Positions 52,089-62,097 of a DNA stretch of 64,000 bases are shown piece by piece. This DNA comes from Streptomyces guryensis (GTDB lineage Bacteria; Actinomycetota; Actinomycetes; Streptomycetales; Streptomycetaceae), in contig NZ_JAJSBI010000001.1 of assembly GCF_021261325.1 (NCBI RefSeq), positions 62,001-126,000 of the forward strand, in the 5' to 3' direction. The position numbers were made by a program, and so were the translations under genes. The notes below the pieces were generated by a model. That model ran no database searches. It had not been told where the DNA came from and saw only the letters and a program-made list of their open reading frames with translations. Position 1 is the first letter of the stretch. Each line of letters starts with the position of its first letter.

Positions 52089-53117
52089 ATGCGCCTGAGA
52101 ACCGTACTCGCGACCGTCACCGCGGCCCTGGCGGCGGCCACCTGTCTGACCGCCGCCGGGCCCGCCGCGGCCAACTCCCGTATCGGCAAGGCATGTTCGC
52201 CCTCCGTCTCCATCGACCGCTTCTCCGACGCGCTCGACAAGACGACGTACCAGGGGTCCTTCGTCGGCAACTTCTCCGCGCTCGCCGTGGACCGCGACGG
52301 CTCGATCGCCGCGCTGGAGGACCGCTCGTCCCTCTTCGGCCTGGACCCGGCGACCCTCGCGCCGAAGTCCGTCGTCCCGCTCGCCGACGAGAAGGGCGCC
52401 GCGCTCGACAGCGAGGGCCTGGTCATCGACCGGGACGGCACCCGGCTGATCACCTCGGAGACCGAGCCGTCGATTCGCCGCTACAGCGTGGACGGCAAGA
52501 TCCTCGACCGCCTCCCGGTCCCGTCCGCGCTCCTCGTCGCCCCCGCGGGCCGGGCCACGTCCAACCAGACCTTCGAGGGCCTGACCCTCCTCCCCGGCGG
52601 CCGCACCCTGCTGGCGTCCATGGAGAACGCGATCTCGGGCGACGCCACGAACACCGTCCGCTTCCAGACCTGGCAGCGGACGAAGGGCGGGCACTTCCGG
52701 CTCGGCGCCCAGTACGCGTACCCGGTCGACTCCGGTCTCGGCGTCCCGGAGGTCCAGGCCACCCCCGACGGCCGCCTGCTCGTCCTGGAGCGCGGCTTCA
52801 CCTCCGGTGTCGGCAACACGGTCCGCCTCTACCTCGCCGACCCGCGCCATGCGACGGACACCAGCGGTATCGAGAACCTGACGGGCCGGCCCGGCGTGCG
52901 CATGATCAAGAAGACGCTGCTCACGGACATGGTGACCTGCCCGTCACTGGGAGCGACGGCCAAGCAGGCCCAGCCCAATCCCCTCCTCGACAACATCGAG
53001 GGCATGACGATCACGGGCCGCGACGCCCGGGGCCGTCTGAAGGTCCTCCTGGTCAGCGACGACAACCAGAACGCGGCGCAGACGACCCGCTTCTACTACT
53101 TGCGGGTACGGGTCTGA
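52089..53117 (+). CDS. Secreted phytase-like/esterase-like protein (PF13449 family)
   Basis: This is 342 residues from ATG 52089; GTG 52080 is in frame. Signal peptide 1-28 ends AAN. The body is a beta-propeller-type fold characteristic of this family: LAVDRDGSIAALEDR, then LDSEGLVIDRDGTRLITSE, FEGLTLLPGGRTLLASMEN and LDNIEGMTITGRD, each an Asp/Glu-rich blade that could bind calcium. Streptomyces members are labelled esterase-like activity of phytase. It begins 49 bases after the serine hydrolase stop, so co-transcription is possible. The reaction is unproven. Confidence 0.85.
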   Translation: MRLRTVLATVTAALAAATCLTAAGPAAANSRIGKACSPSVSIDRFSDALDKTTYQGSFVGNFSALAVDRDGSIAALEDRSSLFGLDPATLAPKSVVPLADEKGAALDSEGLVIDRDGTRLITSETEPSIRRYSVDGKILDRLPVPSALLVAPAGRATSNQTFEGLTLLPGGRTLLASMENAISGDATNTVRFQTWQRTKGGHFRLGAQYAYPVDSGLGVPEVQATPDGRLLVLERGFTSGVGNTVRLYLADPRHATDTSGIENLTGRPGVRMIKKTLLTDMVTCPSLGATAKQAQPNPLLDNIEGMTITGRDARGRLKVLLVSDDNQNAAQTTRFYYLRVRV

Positions 53118-53251
53118 TCGTCCCCTTCGTTCTTTCCCCCGCTTTGTCCCCCGCTTCGTCCCACGATTTGTTGCAGCGGGATGAAATCGCGGCCCGTACG
53201 CGTTGGTGCCTTCCGGTAGATCAGGACTTCTGAGCGATGGAGGGCACCCGC

Positions 53252-56200
53252 GTGGAACCGCAACGGGGATGGGCACGACGACTGGCGGCATACGCCTGGC
53301 GCTACCCCAAGGACGTGCTCCTCGCCCTCGGCTCCTCGCTCGCCGGCATGGCTGTCATGGCGCTGGTCCCGCTCGTCACCAAGGTGATCATCGACGACGT
53401 GATCGGTGATCACAGCCGGCGTATGGCGCCCTGGGCCGGCGCCCTGCTCGGCGCCGCCGTCCTCGTGTACATCGCCACCTACATACGCCGCTACTACGGC
53501 GGCCGCCTCGCCCTCGACGTCCAGCACGACCTGCGGACCGAGATGTTCGAGACGATCACCCGGCTCGACGGGCGCCGCCAGGACGAGCTGTCCACCGGCC
53601 AGGTCGTCGGCCGCGCCACCAGCGACCTCCAGCTGATCCAGAGCCTGCTCTTCATGCTCCCGATGACCATCGGGAACGTCCTGCTCTTCCTGATCTCCCT
53701 CGTGATCATGGCCTGGCTGTCGCTGCCGCTGACCCTGGTCGCCCTCGCCGTCGCCCCCGCCCTGTGGTGGATCGCCAAGCGCAGCCGCTCCAAGCTGCAC
53801 CCCGCCACCTGGTACGCCCAGGCCCAGGCCGCCGCCGTCGCGGGTGTGGTCGACGGCGCCGTCAGCGGCGTACGCGTGGTGAAGGGCTTCGGGCAGGAGG
53901 AGCAGGAGACCGGGAAGCTCAGGGAGGTCGGGCGGCGGTTGTTCGCGGGGCGGCTGCGCACCATCCGGCTGAACAGCAAGTACACCCCGGCCCTCCAGGC
54001 CGTTCCCGCGCTCGGCCAGGTCGCCATGCTGGCGCTGGGCGGCTGGCTGGCCGTCCGCGGGCACATCACCCTCGGCACCTTCGTCGCCTTCTCCACCTAC
54101 CTCGCTCAGCTGGTCGGCCCGGTCCGGATGCTCGCCATGGTCCTCACGGTCGGACAGCAGGCGCGGGCCGGCACCGAGCGCGTCCTGGAGCTGATCGACA
54201 CCCAGCCGTCCCTCACCGGCGGCACCAAGACCCTCCCCGCCGACGCGCCCGCCGCCGTCGAGTTCGACGACGTCTCCTTCGGGTACGACCGCGCCTCCGG
54301 CAAAACCAGCCCCGTCCTCGACGGGCTGAGCTTCGAGATCCGCCCCGGCGAGACCCTCGCGGTCGTCGGCTCCTCCGGCTCCGGCAAGTCCACGGTCTCC
54401 CTCCTCCTCCCGCGCTTCTACGACGTCACCCACGGCGCCGTCCTCATCGGCGGCCACGACGTCCGCGAGCTCACCCTCGACTCGCTGCGGGCCGCGATCG
54501 GGCTGGTGCCCGAGGACTCCTTCCTCTTCTCGGACACCGTGCGGAGCAACATCGCCTACGGCCGTCCGGACGCCACCGACGAGCAGATCGAGGCCGCCGC
54601 GCGTGCCGCCCAGGCGGACCGTTTCATCACGGAACTGCCGGACGGCTACGACACCAAGGTCGGCGAGCACGGCCTGACCCTGTCCGGCGGTCAGCGCCAG
54701 CGCGTCGCCCTCGCCCGCGCGATCCTCACCGACCCGCGCCTGCTCGTCCTCGACGACGCGACGTCCGCCGTGGACGCCCGCGTGGAGCACGAGATCCACG
54801 AGGCCCTGAAGCAGGTCATGCAGGGCCGCACCACCCTGCTCATCGCCCACCGCCGCTCCACGCTCAACCTCGCCGACCGCATAGCCGTCCTCGACGCCGG
54901 CCGCCTCGCCGACATCGGCACCCACGATGAACTGCAGGAACGGTCCGCCCTCTACCGCCGGCTGCTCACCGACCCCGACGAGCTCGGCGGTGTCTCGCCC
55001 GGCCACACCCAGCCCTCCGCACCGGCCGAGGACACCTCCGTACGGGACTCGGTACGGGACGAGCTGGACGCCGAGTTCGACGCCCAGCGCGGCCTGACGC
55101 CCCGCCTGTGGACCGGCGACCGCGAACCCAAGGACACCGCGCTGGCCGGGACGCCGGCCACGCCCGAACTTCTCGCCCTGGTCGACGCGCTGCCCCCGGC
55201 GACCGACACCCCGGACATCGACGAGGCGCGGGCGGTGCGGCCGGAGGAGTCGTACGGCCTGAAGCGGCTGCTGCGCGGCTTCGGGCTCCCGCTGCTGGTC
55301 AGCCTGGCGCTCGTCGCCGTGGACGCGGGCATGAGCCTGCTGCTGCCGATCATGATCCGGCACGGCATCGACCAGGGCGTCACCAAGCTGGCCCTCGGCG
55401 CGGTCTGGTCGGCCTCCCTGCTGGCGCTGCTCGCCGTGGTGGTGCAGTGGGCGGCGCAGCGCGGTGAGACCCGGATGACAGGGCGCACCGGGGAGAGGGT
55501 TCTGTACTCGCTCCGTCTGAAGATCTTCGCGCAGCTCCAGCGGCTCGGACTCGACTACTACGAGCGGGAGTTGACCGGCAGGATCATGACGCGGATGACA
55601 ACCGACGTCGACGCGCTCTCGACATTCCTGCAGACCGGTCTGGTCACCGCGTTCGTCTCGGTCGTCACGTTCTTCGGCATCATGGTCGCCCTGCTGGTCA
55701 TCGACGTGCAGCTGGCGCTCGTGGTCTTCGCGACCCTGCCGCCGCTGATCGTCGCCACGTTCTTCTTCCGCCGGGCGAGCGTGAAGGCGTACGAACTGGC
55801 CCGTGAGCGGGTTTCGGTGGTCAACGCGGACCTGCAGGAGTCGGTGTCGGGGCTGCGGATCGTGCAGGCCTTCCGGCGCGAGGGCGACGGCGGCCGGCGC
55901 TTCGCGGAGCGCAGCGACAGCTACCGCCAGGCCCGTGTCAGGGGACAGTGGCTGATCTCGATCTACTTCCCCTTCGTGCAGCTCCTGTCGTCCGTCGCCG
56001 CCGCCTCCGTACTGATCGCGGGCGCGGGACGGGTCGACGACGCCACGCTGACGACCGGCGCGCTGGTGGCGTACCTGCTCTACATCGACCTGTTCTTCGC
56101 CCCGGTCCAGCAGCTCTCCCAGGTCTTCGACGGCTACCAGCAGGCCACCGTCTCCCTCGGCCGCATCCAGGAACTGCTCCAGGAGCCGACCTCCACCAAG

Positions 56201-56995
56201 TCCGCCGACGAACCCCTCGAAGTGCTCTCCCTGCGCGGCGAGGTCGCCTTCGAGGACGTGCACTTCGCGTACGGGGAGGACGAAGAAGCCCTCGGCGGCA
56301 TCGACCTGAGGATCCCGGCCGGGCAGACCGTCGCGTTCGTCGGGGAGACCGGCGCCGGCAAGTCGACCCTCGTCAAGCTCGTGGCGCGGTTCTACGACCC
56401 CACGGGCGGCCGGGTCACGGTCGACGGCCAGGACCTGCGCACCCTCGACATCACCTCCTACCGGCACCGGCTCGGTGTCGTCCCCCAGGAGGCGTACCTC
56501 TTCCAGGGCACCGTCCGCGACGCCATCGCCTACGGCCGCCCGGACGCCACCGACGCCGAGGTCGAGGCGGCGGCCCGGGCGGTCGGCGCGCACGAGATGA
56601 TCGCCACGCTCGACGGCGGCTACCTCCACGAGGTCGCCGAACGCGGCCGCAACCTCTCGGCCGGCCAGCGCCAGCTGATCGCCCTGGCCCGCGCGGAACT
56701 CGTCGCCCCCGACGTCCTCCTCCTCGACGAGGCGACGGCCGCCCTCGACCTGGCCACCGAGGCCCAGGTCAACCAGGCCACCGACCGCCTCGCAGGCCGC
56801 CGCACCACGCTCGTGGTGGCCCACCGCCTGACCACCGCGGCCCGCGCGGACCGCGTCGTGGTCATGGATCACGGCCGGGTCGTCGAGGACGGCACACACG
56901 AGGAGCTGCTGGCGCTGGACGGCCGGTACGCCGCGCTGTGGCGGACGTTCATCGGGCAGGCCGAGCCCGAGGAGCCGGTGGGCGCGGCTTACTGA
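53252..56995 (+). CDS. Fused double ABC exporter (TMD-NBD-TMD-NBD)
   Basis: This is 1247 residues from GTG 53252, where GGAGGG is 7 bases upstream; ATG 53237 would add five codons. Two complete half-transporters lie in one chain. First: six membrane segments at about 15-290, Walker A GSSGSGKST (near 373), signature LSGGQRQRV (near 477), Walker B LVLDDATSAVDARVE. A charged linker follows at about 575-660. Second: six segments, Walker A GETGAGKST (near 1033), signature LSAGQRQLI, Walker B LLLDEATAALDLATE. Both nucleotide sites look intact, the first with Asp in place of catalytic Glu, an asymmetry common in heterodimer exporters. Substrate unknown; drug or lipid export is typical. Confidence 0.94.
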   Translation: MEPQRGWARRLAAYAWRYPKDVLLALGSSLAGMAVMALVPLVTKVIIDDVIGDHSRRMAPWAGALLGAAVLVYIATYIRRYYGGRLALDVQHDLRTEMFETITRLDGRRQDELSTGQVVGRATSDLQLIQSLLFMLPMTIGNVLLFLISLVIMAWLSLPLTLVALAVAPALWWIAKRSRSKLHPATWYAQAQAAAVAGVVDGAVSGVRVVKGFGQEEQETGKLREVGRRLFAGRLRTIRLNSKYTPALQAVPALGQVAMLALGGWLAVRGHITLGTFVAFSTYLAQLVGPVRMLAMVLTVGQQARAGTERVLELIDTQPSLTGGTKTLPADAPAAVEFDDVSFGYDRASGKTSPVLDGLSFEIRPGETLAVVGSSGSGKSTVSLLLPRFYDVTHGAVLIGGHDVRELTLDSLRAAIGLVPEDSFLFSDTVRSNIAYGRPDATDEQIEAAARAAQADRFITELPDGYDTKVGEHGLTLSGGQRQRVALARAILTDPRLLVLDDATSAVDARVEHEIHEALKQVMQGRTTLLIAHRRSTLNLADRIAVLDAGRLADIGTHDELQERSALYRRLLTDPDELGGVSPGHTQPSAPAEDTSVRDSVRDELDAEFDAQRGLTPRLWTGDREPKDTALAGTPATPELLALVDALPPATDTPDIDEARAVRPEESYGLKRLLRGFGLPLLVSLALVAVDAGMSLLLPIMIRHGIDQGVTKLALGAVWSASLLALLAVVVQWAAQRGETRMTGRTGERVLYSLRLKIFAQLQRLGLDYYERELTGRIMTRMTTDVDALSTFLQTGLVTAFVSVVTFFGIMVALLVIDVQLALVVFATLPPLIVATFFFRRASVKAYELARERVSVVNADLQESVSGLRIVQAFRREGDGGRRFAERSDSYRQARVRGQWLISIYFPFVQLLSSVAAASVLIAGAGRVDDATLTTGALVAYLLYIDLFFAPVQQLSQVFDGYQQATVSLGRIQELLQEPTSTKSADEPLEVLSLRGEVAFEDVHFAYGEDEEALGGIDLRIPAGQTVAFVGETGAGKSTLVKLVARFYDPTGGRVTVDGQDLRTLDITSYRHRLGVVPQEAYLFQGTVRDAIAYGRPDATDAEVEAAARAVGAHEMIATLDGGYLHEVAERGRNLSAGQRQLIALARAELVAPDVLLLDEATAALDLATEAQVNQATDRLAGRRTTLVVAHRLTTAARADRVVVMDHGRVVEDGTHEELLALDGRYAALWRTFIGQAEPEEPVGAAY

Positions 56996-57072
56996 CGGCC
57001 GTGCAACCATCCGACATACGTCCTGCGTCCGTACACCCGTACGTTCATCGTCGGGGTACGGGAGGGATCACA

Positions 57073-57468
57073 GTGGACAGTGGTGCGATACGGCGGCGGC
57101 TCGGGGCGGTCCTCGGTGTGCTCACCGCTTCCGGGCTGCTTGCGCTCGCGGCGCCGGGGGTGGCACAGGCCGCCGACCCCTCGTCCTGTTCCGGCCGCAA
57201 GATCAGGACGTTCACCTTCTCCACCGGCTCCGTGAGGCTCTACAAGGACGGCAACTACCTCTGCGCCGTCACCGCTCCCAACAGCGGCGGCGGCAAGCGC
57301 CCGATGATGGTCAGCCTGCAGGCCCGCGGTTTTGAACCGGTCGTCGACAAGGGGCTGTTCGCGCAGCACGCCGGCCCGGTCCGCTCGTACGTCGGACACC
57401 GCAAGGTGTGGATCAAGGGTTCGGTCGGCCGGGGGTCGTACGACTCCGGTGGCTGGAAGCGCTACTAA
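57073..57468 (+). CDS. Small secreted protein, unknown function
   Basis: This is 131 residues from GTG 57073 with GGAGGG 6 bases before. A signal peptide at 1-34 ends QAA. The mature chain of about 97 residues has two cysteines (SSCSGRK and NYLCAVT) able to form one disulfide. It is basic and rich in Gly, Lys and aromatic residues (YKDGNYLCAV, KVWIKGSVGRGS). The pattern looks like a small secreted beta protein. I recognise no family. It lies 77 bases after the ABC exporter and could be read from the same promoter. Confidence 0.75.
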   Translation: MDSGAIRRRLGAVLGVLTASGLLALAAPGVAQAADPSSCSGRKIRTFTFSTGSVRLYKDGNYLCAVTAPNSGGGKRPMMVSLQARGFEPVVDKGLFAQHAGPVRSYVGHRKVWIKGSVGRGSYDSGGWKRY

Positions 57469-57565
57469 CCCGCCAATCACAGCAGTAATCCCCCATCTCC
57501 CCTGGTGCGTAACGGAGTTGCTCCGGTAGCTTCCGCTCGCACATCTGACTCACAGGGGAGGGTGC

Positions 57566-58987
57566 ATGCGCAAGGCGCTCAGATGGCTGCTCGCGCTCGC
57601 CGTGTTCATAGGCACGCTGAGCACGGCGGGAGCGGCCACCGCCGCACAGCCGGAGGCCACCGGAACGACCGACATCAAGGATCAGCTGCTCGCCATTCCG
57701 GGGATGAGCCTGATCGAGGAGAAGCCGTACACCGGCTACCGCTTCTTCGTCCTGGACTACACCCAGCCGGTGGACCACCGCGACCCGTCCAAGGGCACGT
57801 TCCAGCAGCGGATCACCGTGCTGCACAAGGACGTCAGCCGCCCGACGGTCTTCTACACCGGCGGCTACAACGTCTCCACGACCCCCAGCCGCCGCGAGCC
57901 GACCCAGATCGTGGACGGCAACCAGGTCTCCATGGAGTACCGCTTCTTCACCCCCTCCCGGCCCGACCCGGCCGACTGGAGCAAGCTGGACATCTGGCAG
58001 GCGGCCAGCGACCAGCACCGTGTCTTCAAGGCGCTGAAGTCCATCTACACGAAGAACTGGATCTCCACCGGTGGCTCGAAGGGCGGTATGACCGCCACCT
58101 ACTACAAGCGCTTCTATCCGCGCGACATGGACGGCGTCGTCGCGTACGTCGCCCCGAACGACGTCGTCAACGACGAGGACTCCGCCTACGACCGCTTCTT
58201 CACCAAGGTGGGCACCAAGGAGTGCCGCGACCGGCTGAACGCCGTGCAGCGCGAGGCGCTCGTGCGCCGGGAGCCGCTGGAGAAGAAGTACGCGGCCTAC
58301 GCGGCGGACAACGGCTACACCTTCACCACGATCGGCAGCCTGGACCGGGCGTACGAGGCCGTCGTCCTCGACTACGTATGGGGCTTCTGGCAGTACAGCC
58401 TGCTGTCCGACTGCGCCACCGTCCCGGCGGACGCGAGGACCGCGACCGACCAGGCGATCTGGGACTCCGTGGACACCATCTCCGGCTTCTCCGCCTACGC
58501 GGACCAGGGCCTGGAGCAGTACACGCCGTACTACTACCAGGCGGGGACACAGCTGGGCGCGCCGGACATCCACTTCCCGTACATCGAGAAGCAGTACATC
58601 CGGTACGGCTACGAGTCGCCGCGGAACCTGGTCCCGCGCGACATCCCGATGAAGTTCCAGCCGTACGCGATGCGCGACGTCGACTCCTGGGTGCGGCACC
58701 ACGCCCACCACATGCTCTTCGTCTACGGCCAGAACGACCCGTGGGGCGCGGAGCGCTTCCGCGTCGGCAAGGGCGCGGAGGACTCCTACGTCTTCACGGC
58801 ACCCGGGCTGAACCACGGCGCCAACGTCGCCGGGCTGGTCGCCGACCAGAAGGCGCTGGCCACCGCCCGCATCCTGCAGTGGGCCGGTGTCCCCGCCACC
58901 TCCACGGCCACGGCGAAGCCGCTGGCCAGGTTCGACAGCAGGCTGGACGTGCGGGGAGTGGAGCGCGAGCCGGCCATGCGCCCGTAG
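57566..58987 (+). CDS. Secreted S37-family tripeptidyl aminopeptidase
   Basis: This is 473 residues, ATG 57566 after AGGGGAGGG. Signal peptide 1-27 ends ATAA. The peptidase S37 (PS-10) pattern is clear: VFYTGGYNVS, active Ser171 in TGGSKGGMTATYY, a conserved Asp in VYGQNDPWGAERFR and the His in APGLNHGANV. It removes tripeptides from protein N-termini outside the cell and helps feed on peptides. It belongs to the run of exported enzymes in this region. The 97-base upstream gap contains TTGCTCC and TAGCTT, a possible promoter. Confidence 0.93.
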   Translation: MRKALRWLLALAVFIGTLSTAGAATAAQPEATGTTDIKDQLLAIPGMSLIEEKPYTGYRFFVLDYTQPVDHRDPSKGTFQQRITVLHKDVSRPTVFYTGGYNVSTTPSRREPTQIVDGNQVSMEYRFFTPSRPDPADWSKLDIWQAASDQHRVFKALKSIYTKNWISTGGSKGGMTATYYKRFYPRDMDGVVAYVAPNDVVNDEDSAYDRFFTKVGTKECRDRLNAVQREALVRREPLEKKYAAYAADNGYTFTTIGSLDRAYEAVVLDYVWGFWQYSLLSDCATVPADARTATDQAIWDSVDTISGFSAYADQGLEQYTPYYYQAGTQLGAPDIHFPYIEKQYIRYGYESPRNLVPRDIPMKFQPYAMRDVDSWVRHHAHHMLFVYGQNDPWGAERFRVGKGAEDSYVFTAPGLNHGANVAGLVADQKALATARILQWAGVPATSTATAKPLARFDSRLDVRGVEREPAMRP

Positions 58988-59004
58988 ATCTGCCGACTCC
59001 CATG

Positions 59005-59040
59005 CTGCGCCCGGCAGTTGTTCACACCCGCCGGGCGCAG
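59005..59040. terminator. Hairpin between the S37 peptidase and the lipoprotein gene
   Basis: CTGCGCCCGGC (59005-59015) pairs with GCCGGGCGCAG (59030-59040). It overlaps the 3' end of the minus-strand lipoprotein gene. Confidence 0.65.
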
Positions 59041-59657
59041 CCCACCGGCTCCGCGCCGTTCAGCTGCACGTACAGCGCTGTCGCCGCGGGGCACTGGGCG
59101 CGCCCGGCGACCGCCTTCGCCACCTTGTACTGCGGTTTCCGCTTGCCGCTGCCGTCGCACGCCGTCTCGCGGACCTGCCCGCTCCCGGAGCCGTAGACGC
59201 AGTCGCCGACGATGGTGCGGGGGCCGCCCCCGCCGCCCGGGTCACCGGGATGCGGGGGCTCCAGGTTGCGCATACAGGCGTAGCCCTGCGGGATCGAGCC
59301 GTCGCCGTCCTCGCCGGAGGACGGGCTCTGCCGGCTGATGTGCAGGACGAAGTCCGTGGTCGCCGGGCACAGCGGACCCCCGCCCACCGTGCCGTCGTAG
59401 CGGGCCACGACCCGGGCCGCCGCCCGCTCGCTGGTGCACGGCACCTCGGTGAAGCTCGTCGAACCGAACGAGCTGCACTCGTCCACGGCCAGGAACACCG
59501 CCCCGTAGCCGGAGGGCTGCGTCGTGGTCGCCCTCGGTGTCGCGCCGGCCGGGCCGTCGTCGCCCGCCCCGGCCCTCAGCACCTGGCAGCCGGTCAGCAG
59601 CGCAGCGACCAGTACCAGCAGTGCGCAGACCACCCCCACGGAACTTCTCTCACGCAT
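59022..59657 (-). CDS. Putative lipoprotein, unknown function
   Basis: This is 211 residues from ATG 59657 with GGGGGG upstream. The lipobox LLTGC gives Cys22 as the anchored residue. Two Cys-rich halves of similar build (DECSSFGSTSFTEVPCTSER and GDCVYGSGSGQVRETACDGS) repeat a pattern of Cys, short loop and Cys, suggesting a duplicated small disulfide domain. A Gly/Pro-rich stretch (GDPGGGGGPRT) divides them. It converges with the S37 peptidase. I do not recognise a function. Confidence 0.75.
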   Translation of the reverse strand: MRERSSVGVVCALLVLVAALLTGCQVLRAGAGDDGPAGATPRATTTQPSGYGAVFLAVDECSSFGSTSFTEVPCTSERAAARVVARYDGTVGGGPLCPATTDFVLHISRQSPSSGEDGDGSIPQGYACMRNLEPPHPGDPGGGGGPRTIVGDCVYGSGSGQVRETACDGSGKRKPQYKVAKAVAGRAQCPAATALYVQLNGAEPVGCARRV

Positions 59658-59822
59658 CGCGAACCCCCCGGGCACCTCCCCAGATGACCCGCGTCCAGCG
59701 TGACCCGCCGCAGCGGGCGCACGCCAGACGCGCGGGAGGCTTTGGGTCAGTTTGGGGTTGCACGCCGGGTGTGAGACGTACGCCCCCTACGCCCGACGTA
59801 CCGGCGCCGCACGCACCTGGTG

Positions 59823-61616
59823 CTAGTACGACAATCCGTACCCGATGGGATACAGCACCTTCGCCGGATCGTCCGCCTGCTGCACCGCAACCGGCAGCCT
59901 GCCCCGCGGTGCCGCACGGCCCGCGATGACCCGCACGGCCGCCCGCAGCTCCACGTCGGTCCACGAGTACGAGGCCAAGTGGGCGGAGGCGGACGGGAGT
60001 TGGGCCACGTCGTAGGGGTTGCGGACGGCGAGGGCCACCACCGGCTTCCCGGTCGCCGCCAGCTGCTCGACCAGCGTGCGCTGCGAGCTGCCCGCGGTGA
60101 CGTTGTAGGTGCCCACGACCACCGCGTCCGCGTCCCGCGCCGCCGCGACCGCCGTGGCGATGGTGGCCGCGGAGGGGGCCGTGCCCGTGGACAGGGCGGT
60201 CGCGGCGAAGCCCAGTTCGGTGAGGGCGGTTGCGAGGACGCCGGTGGGCGGTCCCGTCGTACCGGAGGGGGAGGCCGGGTCGGCTCCGACGACCAGGACC
60301 TTCCGGTGGGTGCGCCGGGACAGCGGCAGCAGGCCCGCCTCGTTGACCAGCAGGGTCGTCGTGCGCTCGGCGATGCGGTCGGCGGCAGCGAGGTGCTCCG
60401 CCGTGCCCACGGTGCGGTCGACGCCGTTCCGGCTGACGTAGGGGGCGTCGAAGAGCCGTAGCCTCGCCTTGAGCCTGAGGATGCGCAGGATCGATTCGTC
60501 CAGCCGGGATTCGGTGAGTTCGCCGTCCTGCACGGCCTTGAGGACGGCGTTCCAGGCCGTGGCGAGGTCGGGCGGGTTGAGGAGCTGGTCGACGCCGGCC
60601 TTGAGGGCGAGCACGGGGACGCGGTCGTCGCCGTACTTGGTCCGCACGCCCTGCATCCCCAGGGAGTCCGTCACCACCACCCCGTCGTAGCCCAGCTCCT
60701 CGCGCAGGATGCCGGTGAGGATCGGGTGGGAGAGGGTGGCCGGGTCGCCGGAGCCGTCCAGGGCCGGGAACTGGATGTGCGCGGTCATGATCGAGTCGAT
60801 GCCCGCCCTGACGGCCGCCCGGAACGGCACGGCGTCCAGCTTCTCCCACAGTTCCCGGCTGTGGGTGATCACCGGGAAGCCGTAGTGGCTGTCGACGGCC
60901 GTGTCCCCGTGCCCGGGGAAGTGCTTGGCGGCCGCGGCGACCGACGAGCTCTGGTACCCGGCGACCTCGGCGGCGACCAGGCCCGCCACCGCGTCGGGGT
61001 CGGCACCGAAGGAGCGGACGCCGATGACCGGGTTGGCCGGGTTGATGTTCACGTCGGCGTCGGGGGAGTAGTCCTGGTTGATGCCCATCGCGCGCAGCTC
61101 GGCGCCGGAGATACGGCCGAGGGTGCGGGCGTCCTCGCGGGAGCCGCCGGCGCCCATGGCCATGGCGCCCGGGAAGAGGGTGGCGGGCCGGCCGACGCGG
61201 CAGACGATGCCGTGTTCCTGGTCGGTGGTGATGAGGACCGGCAGGCCGCGGGGCCGGGTGAGGGAGGCGCGCTGGATCCCGTTGGAGAGGTCGGCGATCT
61301 GGTGGGGGTCCTTGGTGTTGTGTGCCCAGGTGAAGTAGATGATGCCGCCGACGTGGTACCTGGCGATCAGTTCGGCGGCCGTGCGGACGCCGATCTCCTG
61401 GAGGTTGGCGTCGATGTCGGCCTGGTCCGGGTCGGTGGCCGAGTGGCCGTAGACCCGCATGACGAAGAGCTGGCCGACCTTCTCCTCCAGGGTCATGCGG
61501 GAGACGAGGGAGCGGAGCTTCTTGTCGCCGGGGGTGCCGGCCTCGGCGGTGGTGCCGATGGCCAGAGCCGCGGTGACGCCCGCGGTGGCGGCGAGGACGG
61601 TACGTCTGGAGGGCAC
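59823..61616 (-). CDS. Exported GH3 beta-N-acetylhexosaminidase (NagZ type)
   Basis: This is 597 residues from GTG 61616, with AAGGAG 6 bases before; an upstream GTG lacks this and a signal. Twin-arginine signal: PSRRTVLAATAGVTAALA. GH3 barrel with the NagZ-specific loop KHFPGHGDTAVDSH (231-244), where the His-Asp pair replaces the usual acid/base, and nucleophile Asp317 in VVVTDSLGMQG. A second C-terminal alpha/beta domain, about residues 410-597, is longer than in simple NagZ. It should release GlcNAc from chito-oligosaccharides or muropeptides. An inverted repeat lies upstream. Confidence 0.92.
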   Translation of the reverse strand: MPSRRTVLAATAGVTAALAIGTTAEAGTPGDKKLRSLVSRMTLEEKVGQLFVMRVYGHSATDPDQADIDANLQEIGVRTAAELIARYHVGGIIYFTWAHNTKDPHQIADLSNGIQRASLTRPRGLPVLITTDQEHGIVCRVGRPATLFPGAMAMGAGGSREDARTLGRISGAELRAMGINQDYSPDADVNINPANPVIGVRSFGADPDAVAGLVAAEVAGYQSSSVAAAAKHFPGHGDTAVDSHYGFPVITHSRELWEKLDAVPFRAAVRAGIDSIMTAHIQFPALDGSGDPATLSHPILTGILREELGYDGVVVTDSLGMQGVRTKYGDDRVPVLALKAGVDQLLNPPDLATAWNAVLKAVQDGELTESRLDESILRILRLKARLRLFDAPYVSRNGVDRTVGTAEHLAAADRIAERTTTLLVNEAGLLPLSRRTHRKVLVVGADPASPSGTTGPPTGVLATALTELGFAATALSTGTAPSAATIATAVAAARDADAVVVGTYNVTAGSSQRTLVEQLAATGKPVVALAVRNPYDVAQLPSASAHLASYSWTDVELRAAVRVIAGRAAPRGRLPVAVQQADDPAKVLYPIGYGLSY

Positions 61617-61657
61617 GTGCGCTCCTTCCGGAGTGATCCGTTGGAGATCGACTGAAG

Positions 61658-61694
61658 GAAACTTCCGTGAGGGAGTCAATATCCGGGAAGTTTC
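61658..61694. promoter_or_regulatory. Inverted repeat upstream of the GH3 gene
   Basis: GAAACTTCC (61658-61666 with its leading G at 61657) is mirrored by GGAAGTTTC (61686-61694), arms 28 bases apart. Position just upstream of the GH3 start suggests an operator, perhaps for a ROK- or GntR-type regulator; the factor is not identified. Confidence 0.4.
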
Positions 61695-61947
61695 TGCCGG
61701 TCAAGGGAGCGCGCAGGGCAGGGGCTTTCGTCGAGGGGCCGCCATCGGCGCTGTTGGAGGGGGGCGCGCCGATGGCGGCGTGCTGCCGGCCGCAGTACGG
61801 CGGAGAGGGTGGGTCAGCGATCGCAGCCAGCAGCGAGGGCCGACACCGCACGGCGGAGACTCTTCCGGCAGCTTGCGGGTTGGACGAACCGTATTCGGGG
61901 CGGGTTCCCGCGTTCCCCGCGATTCCCGGAAGTCGGTGCCCGAGGGG

Positions 61948-62097
61948 TCAACGAGGCGGGTGAGACATGATGGTCGGCCACTGCTCCTGCAAGGTGCGTA
62001 CGGTCTCTGCGATCGCGGACGACATGTGGCTGCGGGTGTCCGGGGTCGGGGCGTGCAGCCGGTCTCGGTGACGTGGGGGCGACGGGAAGTCGTCCAT
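61948..62097 (-). CDS. Possible 49-residue small protein or gene remnant
   Basis: ATG 62097 opens a 49-codon frame reading MDDFPSPPRHRDRLHAPTPD and later MSSAIAETVRTLQEQWPTIM, ending TGA at 61950-61948. About 84 percent of codons end in G or C, in line with coding DNA here. No ribosome site is clear. It could be the tail of a lost gene or chance. Confidence 0.25.
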   Translation of the reverse strand: MDDFPSPPRHRDRLHAPTPDTRSHMSSAIAETVRTLQEQWPTIMSHPPR

